From NCBI RefSeq assembly GCF_019722725.1, contig NZ_CP077941.1:2914001-2978000 (forward strand): a stretch of DNA of 64,000 bases, read 5' to 3'. Origin of the DNA: Vreelandella profundi (lineage in GTDB: Bacteria; Pseudomonadota; Gammaproteobacteria; Pseudomonadales; Halomonadaceae). Positions within the stretch are counted from its first letter, which is position 1, and each line of letters opens with the position of its first letter. The notes under the pieces are model-generated. The model was not told where the DNA came from. It was given only the letters and a program-made list of their open reading frames with translations, and ran no database searches. The position numbers were made by a program, and so were the translations under genes. Below, in pieces: positions 1 to 13,400 of this stretch.

Positions 1-478
1 GCTGGTTAACCGCTATCCTAATCTGCTAGTCACAGGGACATTTTCAAAATCCCGCAGCTTGGCGGGCTTACGTTTAGGCTATGCGGTGGGCTCAGAGGCG
101 TTGATCGACGGCCTTCAACGAGTCAAAGACTCCTTCAATTCGTACCCGGTGGACAGCTTAGCTAGCGTTGTCGGCATCGCAGCACTTAAAGATGCTGAGC
201 ACTTTGAGGCATGCCGCGAATATGTCATCACCACGCGAGAACGTACTCGCCAGCGCCTTGAGGCATTAGGGTTTGAAGTGTTGCCATCTAAAGCTAACTT
301 TGTGCTTGCCCAGCATGCTAGTTTTGCAGGTGCTCAACTATATGCTGGACTACGCGAGCGCGGCATTTTGGTGCGTCACTTTAATACCCCAGAGCTCAAT
401 AACTTCTTACGGATTACCATCGGCACCGATGATGAAATGGATAATCTGATTGAAACGCTAGAGGCAATCTGCGCTTAA
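1..478 (+). CDS. hisC: Histidinol-phosphate aminotransferase, 3' part (5' end outside window)
   Basis: This is the C-terminal 158 residues or so of a PLP-dependent class I/II aminotransferase, open from the window edge (frame starting at base 2). It contains the signature TFSKSRSLAGLRLGY, in which the lysine of SKS would form the Schiff base with pyridoxal phosphate. It ends with a typical HisC tail (NNFLRITIGTDDEMD). HisC converts imidazole-acetol phosphate and glutamate to histidinol phosphate in histidine synthesis. The rest of the gene and any his-operon context lie upstream of the window. A GC-rich hairpin with a T run follows the TAA stop. A close alternative is another HisC-like aminotransferase acting on aromatic substrates, because the fragment alone cannot separate the paralogues. 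Confidence 0.85.
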   Translation, partial: LVNRYPNLLVTGTFSKSRSLAGLRLGYAVGSEALIDGLQRVKDSFNSYPVDSLASVVGIAALKDAEHFEACREYVITTRERTRQRLEALGFEVLPSKANFVLAQHASFAGAQLYAGLRERGILVRHFNTPELNNFLRITIGTDDEMDNLIETLEAICA

Positions 479-504
479 CGCTCTAATTTTTAAGTCTTTA
501 TCTG

Positions 505-526
505 GGCGGCGCAAGCCGCCTTTTTT
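505..526 (+). terminator. Rho-independent terminator after hisC
   Basis: A GGCGGC stem, GCAA tetraloop and GCCGCC stem are followed directly by six T. It sits 27 bases after the hisC stop in the right orientation. Confidence 0.85.
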
Positions 527-544
527 ATCGGCCGCTTTTCTTGC

Positions 545-585
545 GCAAAAAAAATCCCCCGGGGCATGTGCCCTGGGGGATTTTT
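545..585 (-). terminator. Terminator of the rRNA operon
   Basis: A long near-palindrome (AAAAATCCCCC ... GGGGGATTTTT around GGGCATGTGCCC) lies ten bases beyond the 5S gene. Read on the minus strand it is a strong GC-rich hairpin followed by a run of T. Because it is symmetrical it may also act on plus-strand transcripts leaving hisC. Confidence 0.85.
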
Positions 586-594
586 CATATAAGT

Positions 595-711
595 GCCTGA
601 CGATGACCTACTCTCGCATGGGGAGACCCCACACTACCATCGGCGCTAAGCGGTTTCACTTCTGAGTTCGGCAAGGGATCAGGTGGTTCACGCGTGCTAT
701 GGTCGTCAGGC
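595..711 (-). rRNA. rrf: 5S ribosomal RNA
   Basis: About 117 nt. The two ends are complementary (GCCTGACGACC at the 5' end, GGTCATCGTCAGGC at the 3' end), which is helix I of 5S rRNA. The conserved CCGAACTCAGAAGTGAAAC loop region is present. It is the last gene of the operon, about 165 nt downstream of 23S. Ends may be off by one or two bases. Confidence 0.93.
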
Positions 712-874
712 GTAACTGGTGGTATATCATGCTGATGTGACTGTTTTATCTTTTTACGTGCCACCTGCCTGTCTCACTTTTGTGAGTTAGCTTAGCCACA
801 CGCTGCGTATCCGGCTTTTTTGATGCGTTAACATCATCACGTTATCATTTTGAGCCAGACCCCTTGGGTGTTAT

Positions 875-3764
<2,890 letters not shown>

Positions 3765-4079
3765 CTATAACCCGAAGGAGTCTGGTATCTCGCAATGATA
3801 ACGTTCATTTGCCGGATACGTATAAAACGTATCACAATTTAAGAACTCACCTTGCGGTGTGTTCTTGTCAGCATGATATACATTGTTAAAGAGCGACTGC
3901 TATAAGCAGTGATAAGTGTTCTTTCACATTAAAAGAAGAAGAAAAGAAGAGACCTTTAAAACGTCAAAGGCTATTTTTTCTTTTTAATGTAAAAAAGACA
4001 GAGACACTTATCACTGCGTATCAACAGCATTTTGATCAGGTAATTCATTGTGGACGCTTACTGACTGTGACGCATCGTT
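3765..4079 (-). other. 16S-23S internal transcribed spacer without tRNA genes
   Basis: A 315-nt spacer. It contains a boxA antitermination element (3882-3895), a large imperfect hairpin (arms GCAGTGATAAGTGT at 3907-3920 and ACACTTATCACTGC at 4004-4017) and the 3' arm of the 16S processing stem (4031-4062). No tRNA was seen: there is no GGTTCRA T-loop and no CCA-adjacent acceptor sequence. Many gammaproteobacterial rrn operons carry tRNA-Ile and tRNA-Ala, or tRNA-Glu, at this point. Confidence 0.8.
3882..3895 (-). promoter_or_regulatory. boxA antitermination site in the 16S-23S spacer
   Basis: On the minus strand the sequence reads CGCTCTTTAACAAT, matching the ribosomal boxA core (GCTCTTTAACA) recognised by NusB-NusE in rrn antitermination complexes. 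Confidence 0.8.
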
Positions 4080-5614
<1,535 letters not shown>

Positions 5615-5779
5615 ACAATCATTGTGATCCTTACTTGTCATCCGAGGACAACAAAAGCGGAATCAAACTTGGCTCAAGGTTCAAACGAATTCATTCAAAA
5701 CGGATTAAAAAGGCAATGCCTTTAAAATCTTATTGCTTGAGTCGCTTGCCTTGATATTGGGTGATTTGTCACCAACATC

Positions 5780-5810
5780 AGCAAGCGCCCACATGAATTA
5801 CCTGATCAAA
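5780..5810 (-). other. 16S processing stem, 5' arm (pairs with 4031-4062)
   Basis: Plus-strand bases 5793-5810 are the exact reverse complement of 4031-4048 (18 bp). Pairing continues past a one-base bulge toward 5780. These arms flank 16S and form the long stem cut by RNase III. Confidence 0.8.
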
Positions 5811-5823
5811 TTGTTAAAGAGCG
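5811..5823 (-). promoter_or_regulatory. boxA antitermination site in the rRNA leader
   Basis: The minus strand reads CGCTCTTTAACAA, the ribosomal boxA core, upstream of 16S and next to the processing stem. A second copy lies in the 16S-23S spacer. Confidence 0.8.
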
Positions 5824-5893
5824 TTTCGCTGTGGCTATCGTGTTGTGATAGCGGGCCAACCGTTGAACTGTTTGGCCTCAGCGAGAAAGGCGT

Positions 5894-5921
5894 ATTCTAC
5901 GCACTTCCGAGCGTTTGTCAA
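5894..5921 (-). promoter_or_regulatory. rRNA operon promoter
   Basis: On the minus strand TTGACA (5921-5916), a 16-bp spacer and TAGAAT (5899-5894) form a near-consensus sigma70 promoter with the short spacer common at rrn P1. A/T tracts lie upstream and could act as an UP element. The 5615-6108 gap holds this promoter, the leader boxA and the 16S stem; I see no gene in it. Confidence 0.75.
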
Positions 5922-6108
5922 TCTGCAATTTTCGCGGCCAATTTGACGACCCAACAAAAACGCTAACCTACTGACAAACCGAAGTTTTTCAACTTCATTC
6001 ACCGCTGGTAACGCTTGGCGTCCCCGGCAGCGGATGCGGACTTTACGGACTCGCTGACGAGTTGGCAAGGGCTCTGATGAAAATAAGTATAAAAATAGAC
6101 TGAAAGGT

Positions 6109-6981
6109 TTAGTTCTTGGATTTTGCTTTGCGCATAACGGCTAAAACAGGGCCTGAAGCCACGTAGGTACCAAATAGCAATAGCAACATCACTGACGGCT
6201 CGACCGAGATCAGCACAAAGGCTAGTACGATGGCTAACAGCACTACAAAAGGCACCGGCTTACGTACATCAAACTCTTTAAAGCTGTAATAGCGAATATT
6301 ACTCACCATTAATACGCCTGCGGCGGCTACAACGACCAGCATCAGCAGCTTGAAGCCAAACGCATCGGCATCAAAACTGTGGAAGGTCCAAACGCTAGCG
6401 GCGACTAACGCTGCGGCAGACGGGCTTGGCAAACCGATAAACCATTTTTTATCGACACTGCCAATTTGGACATTAAAGCGCGCAAGGCGCAGCGCAGCGC
6501 AGGCAACGTAAAGGAAAGCGACTACCCAGCCGGTTTTGCCAATGTCTTGCAGAATCCAGGTAAACGCGACCAATGCCGGCGCCATACCGAACGAAATCAT
6601 ATCGGCCAGACTGTCGTACTCAGCCCCGAACTCGCTCTGCGTGTTGGTCATACGTGCGACACGGCCATCCAAGCCATCTAGCACCATCGCAATAAAAATC
6701 GCCACGGCTGCCGAGGTAAATTCACCATTAATGCCCGCAACCACGGCAAAGAAGCCAGCAAACAGTGCCGACGTGGTAAATAGGTTGGGCAGTAAATAGA
6801 TACCTTTGCGGCGAATCTTCTTGCCGTCTTCTACCGCATCTTCGACCACTTCGGTTTCACGCAGAAAAGCGGCCGCCAGATCTTCATTGCCGCCGACATC
6901 TGAGTGCTCGGCTGGGTCATGATCTGGTTCAATCGAGCCTGGGTGCTGTTGATCGCGAGCGTCCTGTGTCATAGGTTTCAT
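6109..6981 (-). CDS. pssA: CDP-diacylglycerol-serine O-phosphatidyltransferase
   Basis: A 290-residue integral membrane enzyme that makes phosphatidylserine, the precursor of phosphatidylethanolamine, from CDP-diacylglycerol and serine. The CDP-alcohol phosphatidyltransferase signature DGLDGRVAR...EYDSLAD is complete, with all the metal-binding aspartates. About eight hydrophobic segments follow a hydrophilic N-terminal extension of about 60 residues that is rich in acidic residues. An alternative ATG lies three codons downstream; neither start has a strong ribosome-binding site. It is transcribed toward the rRNA operon, and a terminator separates it from ilvIH upstream. In Pseudomonas, ilvC normally lies between ilvH and pssA, but it is absent here. 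Confidence 0.92.
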   Translation of the reverse strand: MKPMTQDARDQQHPGSIEPDHDPAEHSDVGGNEDLAAAFLRETEVVEDAVEDGKKIRRKGIYLLPNLFTTSALFAGFFAVVAGINGEFTSAAVAIFIAMVLDGLDGRVARMTNTQSEFGAEYDSLADMISFGMAPALVAFTWILQDIGKTGWVVAFLYVACAALRLARFNVQIGSVDKKWFIGLPSPSAAALVAASVWTFHSFDADAFGFKLLMLVVVAAAGVLMVSNIRYYSFKEFDVRKPVPFVVLLAIVLAFVLISVEPSVMLLLLFGTYVASGPVLAVMRKAKSKN

Positions 6982-7093
6982 CCATTAAAAGTGAAGTCAC
7001 GGGAACAGTATTGGCTTTCATTCTACACGGTGAATGACACTCAGCCAGCCAATTGCAGCTAGCCATCGGCAAACAGAGGCGCAAAGCCATCCA

Positions 7094-7142
7094 TAAAAAA
7101 CGCCGCCCCATGTAAATTGTGGAAGCGGCGTTCTTGGCTTGC
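7094..7142 (-). terminator. Terminator after ilvIH
   Basis: On the minus strand AACGCCGCT and CGGCGTT arms enclose a loop of about 25 nt and are followed by TTTTTTA. It lies just past the ilvH stop and before pssA. Confidence 0.7.
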
Positions 7143-7160
7143 TTATCGTGTTACTGACGC

Positions 7161-7652
7161 TTAGAGCGACAAAACCTTATCACCCCGAGCAATACCCGAA
7201 ACGCCGGTACGCGCAACTTCGAGAATACCCACGGGCGCCATTGCCTGCAGAAACGCATCCAGCTTGCCCGCATCGCCTGTAATCTGCACGGTATACAGGC
7301 TGGGCGTAACGTCGACGATCTGCGCGCGGAAGATGTCCACCGTGCGCTTCACCTCATCGCGGGCTGCACCCAATGCCTTCACTTTCACCAGCATCAGCTC
7401 GCGCTCAATGTGGTTCCCTTCGGTGAGATCCACCAGCTTGACCACATCAATCAGCTTATTAAGATGCTTTGTGATCTGCTCAATCACCCGATCATCACCT
7501 ACGGTCGTGACCGTTAGGCGCGAAAGTGAGGGATCCTCTGTTGGCGCGACGTTAAGCGTTTCAATGTTGAAATTACGCTGAGAGAAAAGCCCGACTACAC
7601 GTGATAGCGCCCCCGGCTCGTTCTCCATCAGAATCGAGATGATATGACGCAT
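7161..7652 (-). CDS. ilvH: Acetolactate synthase small (regulatory) subunit
   Basis: The 163-residue regulatory subunit of acetohydroxyacid synthase III. An N-terminal ACT domain (residues 2-75) starts MRHIISILMENEPGALSRVVGLF and carries the valine-binding fold that gives feedback inhibition. A C-terminal ferredoxin-like domain follows. It partners with IlvI in the first shared step of isoleucine, valine and leucine synthesis. Its ATG overlaps the TGA stop of ilvI by one base (TGATG), so translation is probably coupled. Length matches the E. coli protein. Confidence 0.95.
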   Translation of the reverse strand: MRHIISILMENEPGALSRVVGLFSQRNFNIETLNVAPTEDPSLSRLTVTTVGDDRVIEQITKHLNKLIDVVKLVDLTEGNHIERELMLVKVKALGAARDEVKRTVDIFRAQIVDVTPSLYTVQITGDAGKLDAFLQAMAPVGILEVARTGVSGIARGDKVLSL

Positions 7653-9376
7653 CAGGTACGCTCCGTTTTAGACAGCAGCATGTCACGCATCGCGCCTAAC
7701 GGCACATGCATCGGATAGACGTGCTCAAAAGGGTCAACCTTCACGTCAAGGAACACCAGCTCGTGCTTATCAGCAAACGCACGCTCTAGCGCGGGCTCGA
7801 GCTCTTCAATGGTGGTCACCGTAATCGCCGTAAACCCATACGCTTCAATCAGCATATGAAAGTCGGGGAGCGATTCCATATAGGAATGTGCGTGGCGAGA
7901 TTTATAGTTCAAATCCTGCCATTGGCGCACCATGCCAAGCGACGCATTGTTCAGATTGACGATCTTAACGCCCACGCCATACTGCTTACAGGTTGAGAGC
8001 TCCTGCATCATCATCTGAAAACTGCCCTCACCCGTCACGCAGACGACGTCGCTTTCCGGATAATTCTGCTTGATCCCCATGGCGGCAGGGAAACCAAAGC
8101 CCATAGTGCCTAGTCCGCCCGAAGTAATGAGCCGGTTAGGTTTATCAAACTTGTAGTACTGGGCTGCAAACATCTGATGCTGACCAACGTCGGTCGTCAC
8201 ATACGCCTCGCCCCGCGTAACGCGGCAGAGTGCCTCGACGACTTCCTGAGGCTTAAGCGCCTCGCCGGGCTTTGAAGGCTCATAAAGCTTGCCGACACGA
8301 TCGGCACGCCAGCCATCAATTTTCTGCCACCACTCGGTGAGCGCCTCCGGATGAGCAATTTTCTGCCCTTGCACCAGGCTAATCATCTCATTGATGACAC
8401 TTAGCGCAGGCCCAACGATGGGCACATCGGCACGCACCGTTTTAGAGATAGAGCTTGGATCAACGTCAACGTGAATAATTTTGGCTGTCGGGCAGAACTT
8501 TGATGTGCTGTTAGTCACGCGGTCATCAAAACGCGCCCCGATGGCAATGATCAGATCGGCATGGTGCATGGCCATGTTGGACTCATACGAGCCGTGCATG
8601 CCCAACCACCCCAAACACTGCTGATCACTCTGGGGGTACGAACCAATGCCCATCAGCGTCGTAGTAATCGGATAACCCAGCTGCTTAACCAGATCGGTTA
8701 GGCCTTCGCTAGCTTTGCCGGTTACCACACCACCGCCGGTATAAAACACCGGCCGCTTGGCCTTGAGCATTAGCTCCACGGCTTTTTTGATCTGCCCGGT
8801 ATGGCCACGCGTGACGGGGTTATACGAGCGCATCTTGACCTTCTTAGGGTAGATGTACTCGTAGCGCTCGGTCGGCGCGGTCATATCTTTGGGGATATCG
8901 ACCACGACAGGACCAGGACGGCCCGTGGCAGCTAAATAAAACGCTTTTTTGAGCACTTCCGGGATTTGAGAAGGATGACGAATCGAGAAACTATGCTTCA
9001 CGATAGGGCGAGTGACCCCGACGATATCCGTTTCCTGAAAAGCATCTTCACCAATCAGGTGGCTGGCGACTTGACCGCACAGCACCACCATGGGAATTGA
9101 ATCCATATAGGCGGTGGCAATGCCGGTCACGGCGTTGGTCGCCCCTGGGCCTGACGTGACCAGCACGCAGCCGGGCTTACCCGAGGCACGAGCATAGCCA
9201 TCGGCGGCGTGAGTGGCCGCTTGTTCGTGACGCACTAAAATGTGCTTCACCTTGTCCTGACGGAAGAGCGCATCATAAATATGCAGCGCTGCACCGCCGG
9301 GGTAACCATAAATGTGTTCGATGCCCTCATCTTGCAAGAAGCGGGCGATCATATCTGCGCCGGAAAGCAGTTCCAC
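7652..9376 (-). CDS. ilvI: Acetolactate synthase large (catalytic) subunit
   Basis: Thiamine-diphosphate enzyme that condenses two pyruvates to acetolactate, or pyruvate and 2-ketobutyrate to acetohydroxybutyrate. With the GTG start at 9376 the product is 574 residues, the same as E. coli IlvI. The start is supported by an AGGGGAG ribosome-binding site seven bases upstream and by the homologous N-terminus VELLSGADMIARFLQDEGIEH. The reading frame stays open further upstream (to 9490), but that part encodes arginine-rich, unrelated sequence. The N-terminal TPP domain has YGYPGGAALHIYDAL, and the cofactor motif TGEGSFQMM is present in the C-terminal domain. It is the first gene of ilvI-ilvH, with a long structured leader. 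Confidence 0.95.
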   Translation of the reverse strand: MELLSGADMIARFLQDEGIEHIYGYPGGAALHIYDALFRQDKVKHILVRHEQAATHAADGYARASGKPGCVLVTSGPGATNAVTGIATAYMDSIPMVVLCGQVASHLIGEDAFQETDIVGVTRPIVKHSFSIRHPSQIPEVLKKAFYLAATGRPGPVVVDIPKDMTAPTERYEYIYPKKVKMRSYNPVTRGHTGQIKKAVELMLKAKRPVFYTGGGVVTGKASEGLTDLVKQLGYPITTTLMGIGSYPQSDQQCLGWLGMHGSYESNMAMHHADLIIAIGARFDDRVTNSTSKFCPTAKIIHVDVDPSSISKTVRADVPIVGPALSVINEMISLVQGQKIAHPEALTEWWQKIDGWRADRVGKLYEPSKPGEALKPQEVVEALCRVTRGEAYVTTDVGQHQMFAAQYYKFDKPNRLITSGGLGTMGFGFPAAMGIKQNYPESDVVCVTGEGSFQMMMQELSTCKQYGVGVKIVNLNNASLGMVRQWQDLNYKSRHAHSYMESLPDFHMLIEAYGFTAITVTTIEELEPALERAFADKHELVFLDVKVDPFEHVYPMHVPLGAMRDMLLSKTERT

Positions 9377-9783
9377 TGTATTTCTCCCCTGAAGGTCTCG
9401 AGTGCGATCCGTATCCAAATGGGCACGGTGTCGAGTGCGGCGGTATGCCGCTGCCGGCCAATGCCGGCACCTGATGCCAAACCCTGGCATATGGCCCGGT
9501 TAGGGCCTGCACTCTCATCGGAAACGCTGCTTTATGGCAACATAAATCAGCTGTTCCCTTGCACGGCGGTTTGCCGCGTCGGGGCGTTGGCCAGGCTGGG
9601 CGGTTAGCCCAAGCCCGGAATTCCTTCGGCGGGTAAAGGCCTTAGCCTACCCTTCGCACGGGGATGAGGGGTTGCCCGTTAAGTCCGTGCCCGCAAATCA
9701 GGAACCGATAAGATTCCATTAGCACCCTCAGCGTGTCAACCTCCGATCAGGTCAAACGCAACAAACGTCGCCGTAAGCCATTA
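9377..9783 (-). promoter_or_regulatory. Long structured ilvI leader
   Basis: About 400 nt of GC-rich non-coding sequence upstream of ilvI. Read on the minus strand it contains TTGACA near its upstream end and a possible 25-codon ORF starting ATGGAATC behind GAGGGT. Many stem-loops follow. Four small ones are nearly back to back: 9493-9507 (GGCCC/GGGCC), 9474-9490 (ATGCCA/TGGCAT), 9452-9469 (TGCCGGC/GCCGGCA) and 9440-9451 (GCGG/CCGC). This could be an attenuation-type leader, but the small ORF has no run of Ile, Val or Leu codons, so the mechanism is unknown. Confidence 0.4.
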
Positions 9784-9818
9784 AAAAAGCTCCGTCAGCA
9801 ACGCTGAAGGAGCTTTTT
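9784..9818 (-). terminator. Terminator after clpB
   Basis: On the minus strand AAAAAGCTCC, an inner TCAGC/GCTGA stem and GGAGC are followed by six T. It lies about 37 nt past the clpB stop. The symmetrical A/T flanks could allow use from both sides. Confidence 0.85.
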
Positions 9819-9854
9819 GCTTATTCAATTGCGCAAAAATAGCGACATTTATCG

Positions 9855-12464
9855 TTAAACAAACACCAGCTTGCCGTCTTCCGCCGTGATATGAATGGTA
9901 TCGCCCGGCGCAAACTTACCGGCCAGCAGATCCTGCGCCAGCGGATTTTCAATACGCCGCTGAATTGCCCGCTTAAGCGGTCGCGCGCCATACACAGGGT
10001 CAAAACCCACCACCGCTAGCTGAGCCATGGCATCGTCACTGACCTCAAGCTTCAACTCATGTTCGGCAAGGCGCAGCTTCAAGCGCTCCAGCTGAATACC
10101 GGCAATGGCCTGAATCTGCTCTTGCCCCAGCGCATGAAACACAACCACTTCGTCGATACGGTTGATAAGCTCTGGCCGGAAGTGATTACCCACCATCTCC
10201 ATCACCATGTTTTTCATCAACTCATAGCGACTATCTTTATCAGAACTTTCTTTATCGGCGCCAGTATCACCACCCATGCGCTGAATAATGTCCGAACCCA
10301 TATTGGACGTCATGACGATCACGGTATTGCGAAAGTCCACGGTGCGGCCCTGGCCATCGGTTAAACGGCCATCTTCTAATACCTGCAGCAAAATATTGAA
10401 GACATCGGGATGCGCTTTTTCCACCTCATCCAGCAGCAGCACGGAATAAGGCTTACGCCGCACGGCTTCGGTTAAGTAGCCGCCCTCTTCGTAGCCCACA
10501 TAGCCCGGAGGCGCACCGATTAGACGAGCCACGGAGTGCTTCTCCATAAACTCCGACATATCGATACGCACCATGGCGTCTTCAGTATCGAACAAAAAAT
10601 TCGCCAGCGACTTACACAGCTCGGTTTTACCCACCCCGGTTGGGCCGAGGAATAAAAACGATCCGTTGGGCCGATTGGGGTCCGAAAGCCCGGCCCTAGA
10701 GCGGCGCACGGCGTTAGCCACGGCCTCTACGGCCTCGTCCTGGCCAATGACGCGCTCGTGCAAGGCGTCTTCCATACGCAGCAGCTTGTCGCGCTCACCT
10801 TCCAGCATTTTCGAGACTGGAATACCCGTCCAACGCGACACGACTTCCGCAATTTCTTCTTCGGTCACATTAGAGCGCAGCAGCTGGTGGCTTGAGGTAT
10901 CGGCCTCGCCTTCACTGCTTTCAGCAATTTTTTTCTCAAGCTCAGGAATTTTGCCGTACTGAATTTCCGACATGCGGCCAAGGTCGCCCTGGCGGCGCGC
11001 CTGTTCAAGGTCCAGGCGCACTTGCTCAAGCTCAGCCTTGAACTGAGCGGCACCTTGAATACTAGCCTTTTCCGCTTTCCAGATTTCATCCAGGTCAGCG
11101 TACTCACGCTCTAGCTCATGAATCTGATTATTGAGGGCCTCGAGGCGCTTTTTAGAGGCGTCATCGGTTTCCTTCTTCAGCGCCTCACGCTCCATTTTGA
11201 ACTGAATCAGGCGGCGATCCAGGCGATCCATCGCTTCTGGCTTGGAATCCAGCTCCATGCGGATACGCGAGGCGGCCTCGTCGATCAAGTCGATTGCTTT
11301 ATCGGGCAGCTGACGATCGGTGATATAGCGCGTCGAGAGCTTGGCCGCCGCAATGATGGCGGAGTCGGTAATATCCACACCGTGGTGCACTTCGTAGCGC
11401 TCTTTTAGGCCACGCAAAATCGCCACGGTATCTTCTTCAGAAGGCTCATCGACCACGACTTTTTGGAAGCGACGTTCCAGCGCAGCATCTTTTTCAATGT
11501 ACTTACGGTATTCATCAAGCGTGGTAGCGCCGACGCAGTGCAGCTCGCCACGCGCCAGTGCAGGCTTAAGCATGTTGCCCGCATCCATCGCGCCCTCTGC
11601 TTTGCCAGCGCCGACCATGGTGTGCAGCTCATCGATAAACAGAATGACGCGCCCCTCTTCCTGAGAGAGCTCTTTTAGTACGGACTTCAGGCGCTCTTCG
11701 AATTCACCGCGGAACTTGGCTCCGGCTAACAGTGAGCCCATATCCAACGACAGCACGCGCTTATCTTTTAAGCCCTCAGGCACCTCACCGTTGACGATAC
11801 GCTGCGCCAACCCTTCGACAATGGCGGTTTTACCCACGCCCGGCTCGCCGATTAAAACAGGGTTGTTTTTAGTCCGCCGCTGCAATACTTGAATAGTGCG
11901 GCGAATCTCATCGTCACGACCAATCACAGGGTCGAGCTTGCCATCCAGCGCCCGCTGGGTGAGATCCATCGTGTACTTATTGAGCGCTTCACGCTGATCT
12001 TCAGCGTTCGGGTCATCAACAGTAGCACCGCCACGCAGGCTGTTAATCGCCGCTTCCAGGGTTTTACGATTAATCCCGATTTCTTTAAGTAGCTTAGTGA
12101 GGGGCGAATTCATTTCTAGCGCCGCAAGCAGCACAAGCTCGCTGGCAATAAACTGGTCGCCGCGCTTTTGCGCTTCGCGATCCGTTAAGTTGAAAAGCTT
12201 GATGAAATCGCGCGATGGCTGCACTTCGCCGTCGAACTGACCCACCTTCGGCAAATTATCCAGCTGCTGGACTAAACCATCGCGCAGACGCGCGCTATTG
12301 CCTTCGGCTTTGTCAATCAGCGCTTTAATACCGGTGTCTTTAGTGTCGAGCAGGGCAAGCAGCAAATGCGCAGGGTCTAGCTGATTATGTCCGCGGCCAA
12401 CGGCAAGCGACTGCGCTTGGGCAATAGCGCTTTGGAGCTTGGCGGTAAATTTATCAAAACGCAT
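9855..12464 (-). CDS. clpB: ATP-dependent chaperone ClpB (protein disaggregase)
   Basis: An 869-residue AAA+ protein that, with DnaK, dissolves heat-induced aggregates. An N-terminal double Clp-N repeat (1-145) is followed by the first AAA+ module with Walker A GEPGVGKT (about 205-212) and Walker [10 protein letters not shown]. The coiled-coil middle domain (about 400-530, rich in Glu/Arg/Lys) comes next, then the second AAA+ module with GPTGVGKT and [10 protein letters not shown]. The middle domain is what distinguishes ClpB from ClpA and ClpV. The start is fixed by an AGGAGG ribosome-binding site eight bases before ATG. A heat-shock-type promoter lies upstream. Its distant paralogue clpV is in the T6SS cluster. 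Confidence 0.97.
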   Translation of the reverse strand: MRFDKFTAKLQSAIAQAQSLAVGRGHNQLDPAHLLLALLDTKDTGIKALIDKAEGNSARLRDGLVQQLDNLPKVGQFDGEVQPSRDFIKLFNLTDREAQKRGDQFIASELVLLAALEMNSPLTKLLKEIGINRKTLEAAINSLRGGATVDDPNAEDQREALNKYTMDLTQRALDGKLDPVIGRDDEIRRTIQVLQRRTKNNPVLIGEPGVGKTAIVEGLAQRIVNGEVPEGLKDKRVLSLDMGSLLAGAKFRGEFEERLKSVLKELSQEEGRVILFIDELHTMVGAGKAEGAMDAGNMLKPALARGELHCVGATTLDEYRKYIEKDAALERRFQKVVVDEPSEEDTVAILRGLKERYEVHHGVDITDSAIIAAAKLSTRYITDRQLPDKAIDLIDEAASRIRMELDSKPEAMDRLDRRLIQFKMEREALKKETDDASKKRLEALNNQIHELEREYADLDEIWKAEKASIQGAAQFKAELEQVRLDLEQARRQGDLGRMSEIQYGKIPELEKKIAESSEGEADTSSHQLLRSNVTEEEIAEVVSRWTGIPVSKMLEGERDKLLRMEDALHERVIGQDEAVEAVANAVRRSRAGLSDPNRPNGSFLFLGPTGVGKTELCKSLANFLFDTEDAMVRIDMSEFMEKHSVARLIGAPPGYVGYEEGGYLTEAVRRKPYSVLLLDEVEKAHPDVFNILLQVLEDGRLTDGQGRTVDFRNTVIVMTSNMGSDIIQRMGGDTGADKESSDKDSRYELMKNMVMEMVGNHFRPELINRIDEVVVFHALGQEQIQAIAGIQLERLKLRLAEHELKLEVSDDAMAQLAVVGFDPVYGARPLKRAIQRRIENPLAQDLLAGKFAPGDTIHITAEDGKLVFV

Positions 12465-12556
12465 GGAATTCCTCCTGGGGTAGCCATGCGTTTGGACGCA
12501 TCGCGTAACCCGTTAACGTGTCGTTAGACGTGCTAATAATTTTTAGCTTGACAAGT

Positions 12557-12585
12557 TAAATGGCGTCATTTCTGCGCTTTTCAAG
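12557..12585 (-). promoter_or_regulatory. Sigma32-type heat-shock promoter of clpB
   Basis: On the minus strand CTTGAAA (12585-12579) is followed after 15 bases by CCATTTA (12563-12557). This resembles the RpoH consensus CTTGAA-N13-15-CCCCATNT. It lies 93-121 bases upstream of the clpB start, as expected for a heat-shock gene. Confidence 0.65.
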
Positions 12586-12629
12586 AGGTAGAGCAACAAA
12601 CCGCTGACTTATTGAGTCTTTAACGATCG

Positions 12630-13400
12630 CTAGTCGAGCCAAATCACACTGGCCATGCGCCCAGTTTTGCCGCCATCGCGACGATAAGAGTAAAAACGTG
12701 ATTCGCAGGCGGTACAGAAATGACCACCGCTGATGTGGGTAATGCCCAATGCTTCTAACCGAAAACGCGCCAGCCGATACAGGTCAGCCATGTAATGACC
12801 CAGCCGATAAGGGCTGTGATCAAAGGCTTCAGCCGTATCCGGATGAACCGCTACAAAGGCGCCGTAAACCTCAGGCCCCACTTCAAACTGGGCATTTGAA
12901 ATAGCGGGACCCAGCCACACCAAAATATCATCGGGGTCGGTATTCATCGCCGCGATGGTTGCTTCTAAAACGCCCCCGGCTAAACCACGCCATCCTGCGT
13001 GAGCGACCGCCACCTGAGTGCCGGCACGATTACAAAACATCACAGGCAAGCAGTCGGCCGTCAACACGACACAGGCGTACTCATTGGTGATCGCGAGCGC
13101 CGCGTCCGCATCGGGCGCTTCCACGCCCGGCACTTCCGCTTGATAACCCTGCTGAACCCGCGCGCCATGGGTTTGATTGAGCCATAGCAGCGGCCGCTCA
13201 TCGCCTATCTCTTTTTGCAACAGCCGGCGGCACAGCGCCACGTGGTCGGGGTTGTCGCCAACGTGAGCGGCAGGGTTAAAAGCGGCAAAGTCACCTTGAC
13301 TAGGCCCGGCCTCACGCGTGGTGACAAAAGCACGTACGTTGGCCGGTGCGGGCCAGTCTGGGATTAGCAGCGTGGGCCGTAAATCAATGGCATCGCTCAT
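12630..13400 (-). CDS. pgeF: Peptidoglycan editing factor PgeF (YfiH family)
   Basis: A 256-residue cytoplasmic protein of the multicopper polyphenol oxidoreductase/laccase-domain family. In E. coli it prevents incorporation of L-Ser instead of L-Ala into peptidoglycan precursors by hydrolysing the mis-made UDP-MurNAc-L-Ser. The zinc-site motifs are visible: TADCLPV (Cys), AHAGWRGL (His) and the C-terminal ESRFYSYRRDGGKTGR. The ATG overlaps the rluD stop by four bases (ATGA), so the two genes form an operon. The rluD-pgeF-clpB order is common in gammaproteobacteria. Confidence 0.93.
   Translation of the reverse strand: MSDAIDLRPTLLIPDWPAPANVRAFVTTREAGPSQGDFAAFNPAAHVGDNPDHVALCRRLLQKEIGDERPLLWLNQTHGARVQQGYQAEVPGVEAPDADAALAITNEYACVVLTADCLPVMFCNRAGTQVAVAHAGWRGLAGGVLEATIAAMNTDPDDILVWLGPAISNAQFEVGPEVYGAFVAVHPDTAEAFDHSPYRLGHYMADLYRLARFRLEALGITHISGGHFCTACESRFYSYRRDGGKTGRMASVIWLD

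Noticed and set aside
3765..4079. tRNA-Ile or tRNA-Ala in the rRNA spacer
   Set aside because: I looked for T-loop and acceptor-stem signatures on both strands and found none.
6929..7111. A 60-codon minus-strand ORF upstream of pssA
   Set aside because: It overlaps the pssA start and runs back into the ilvH terminator. The composition is not protein-like.
9327..9518. A 63-codon minus-strand ORF across the ilvI start
   Set aside because: It overlaps the true ilvI start in another frame, has no ribosome-binding site of note, and lacks the branched-chain amino acid codon run expected of an attenuator peptide.
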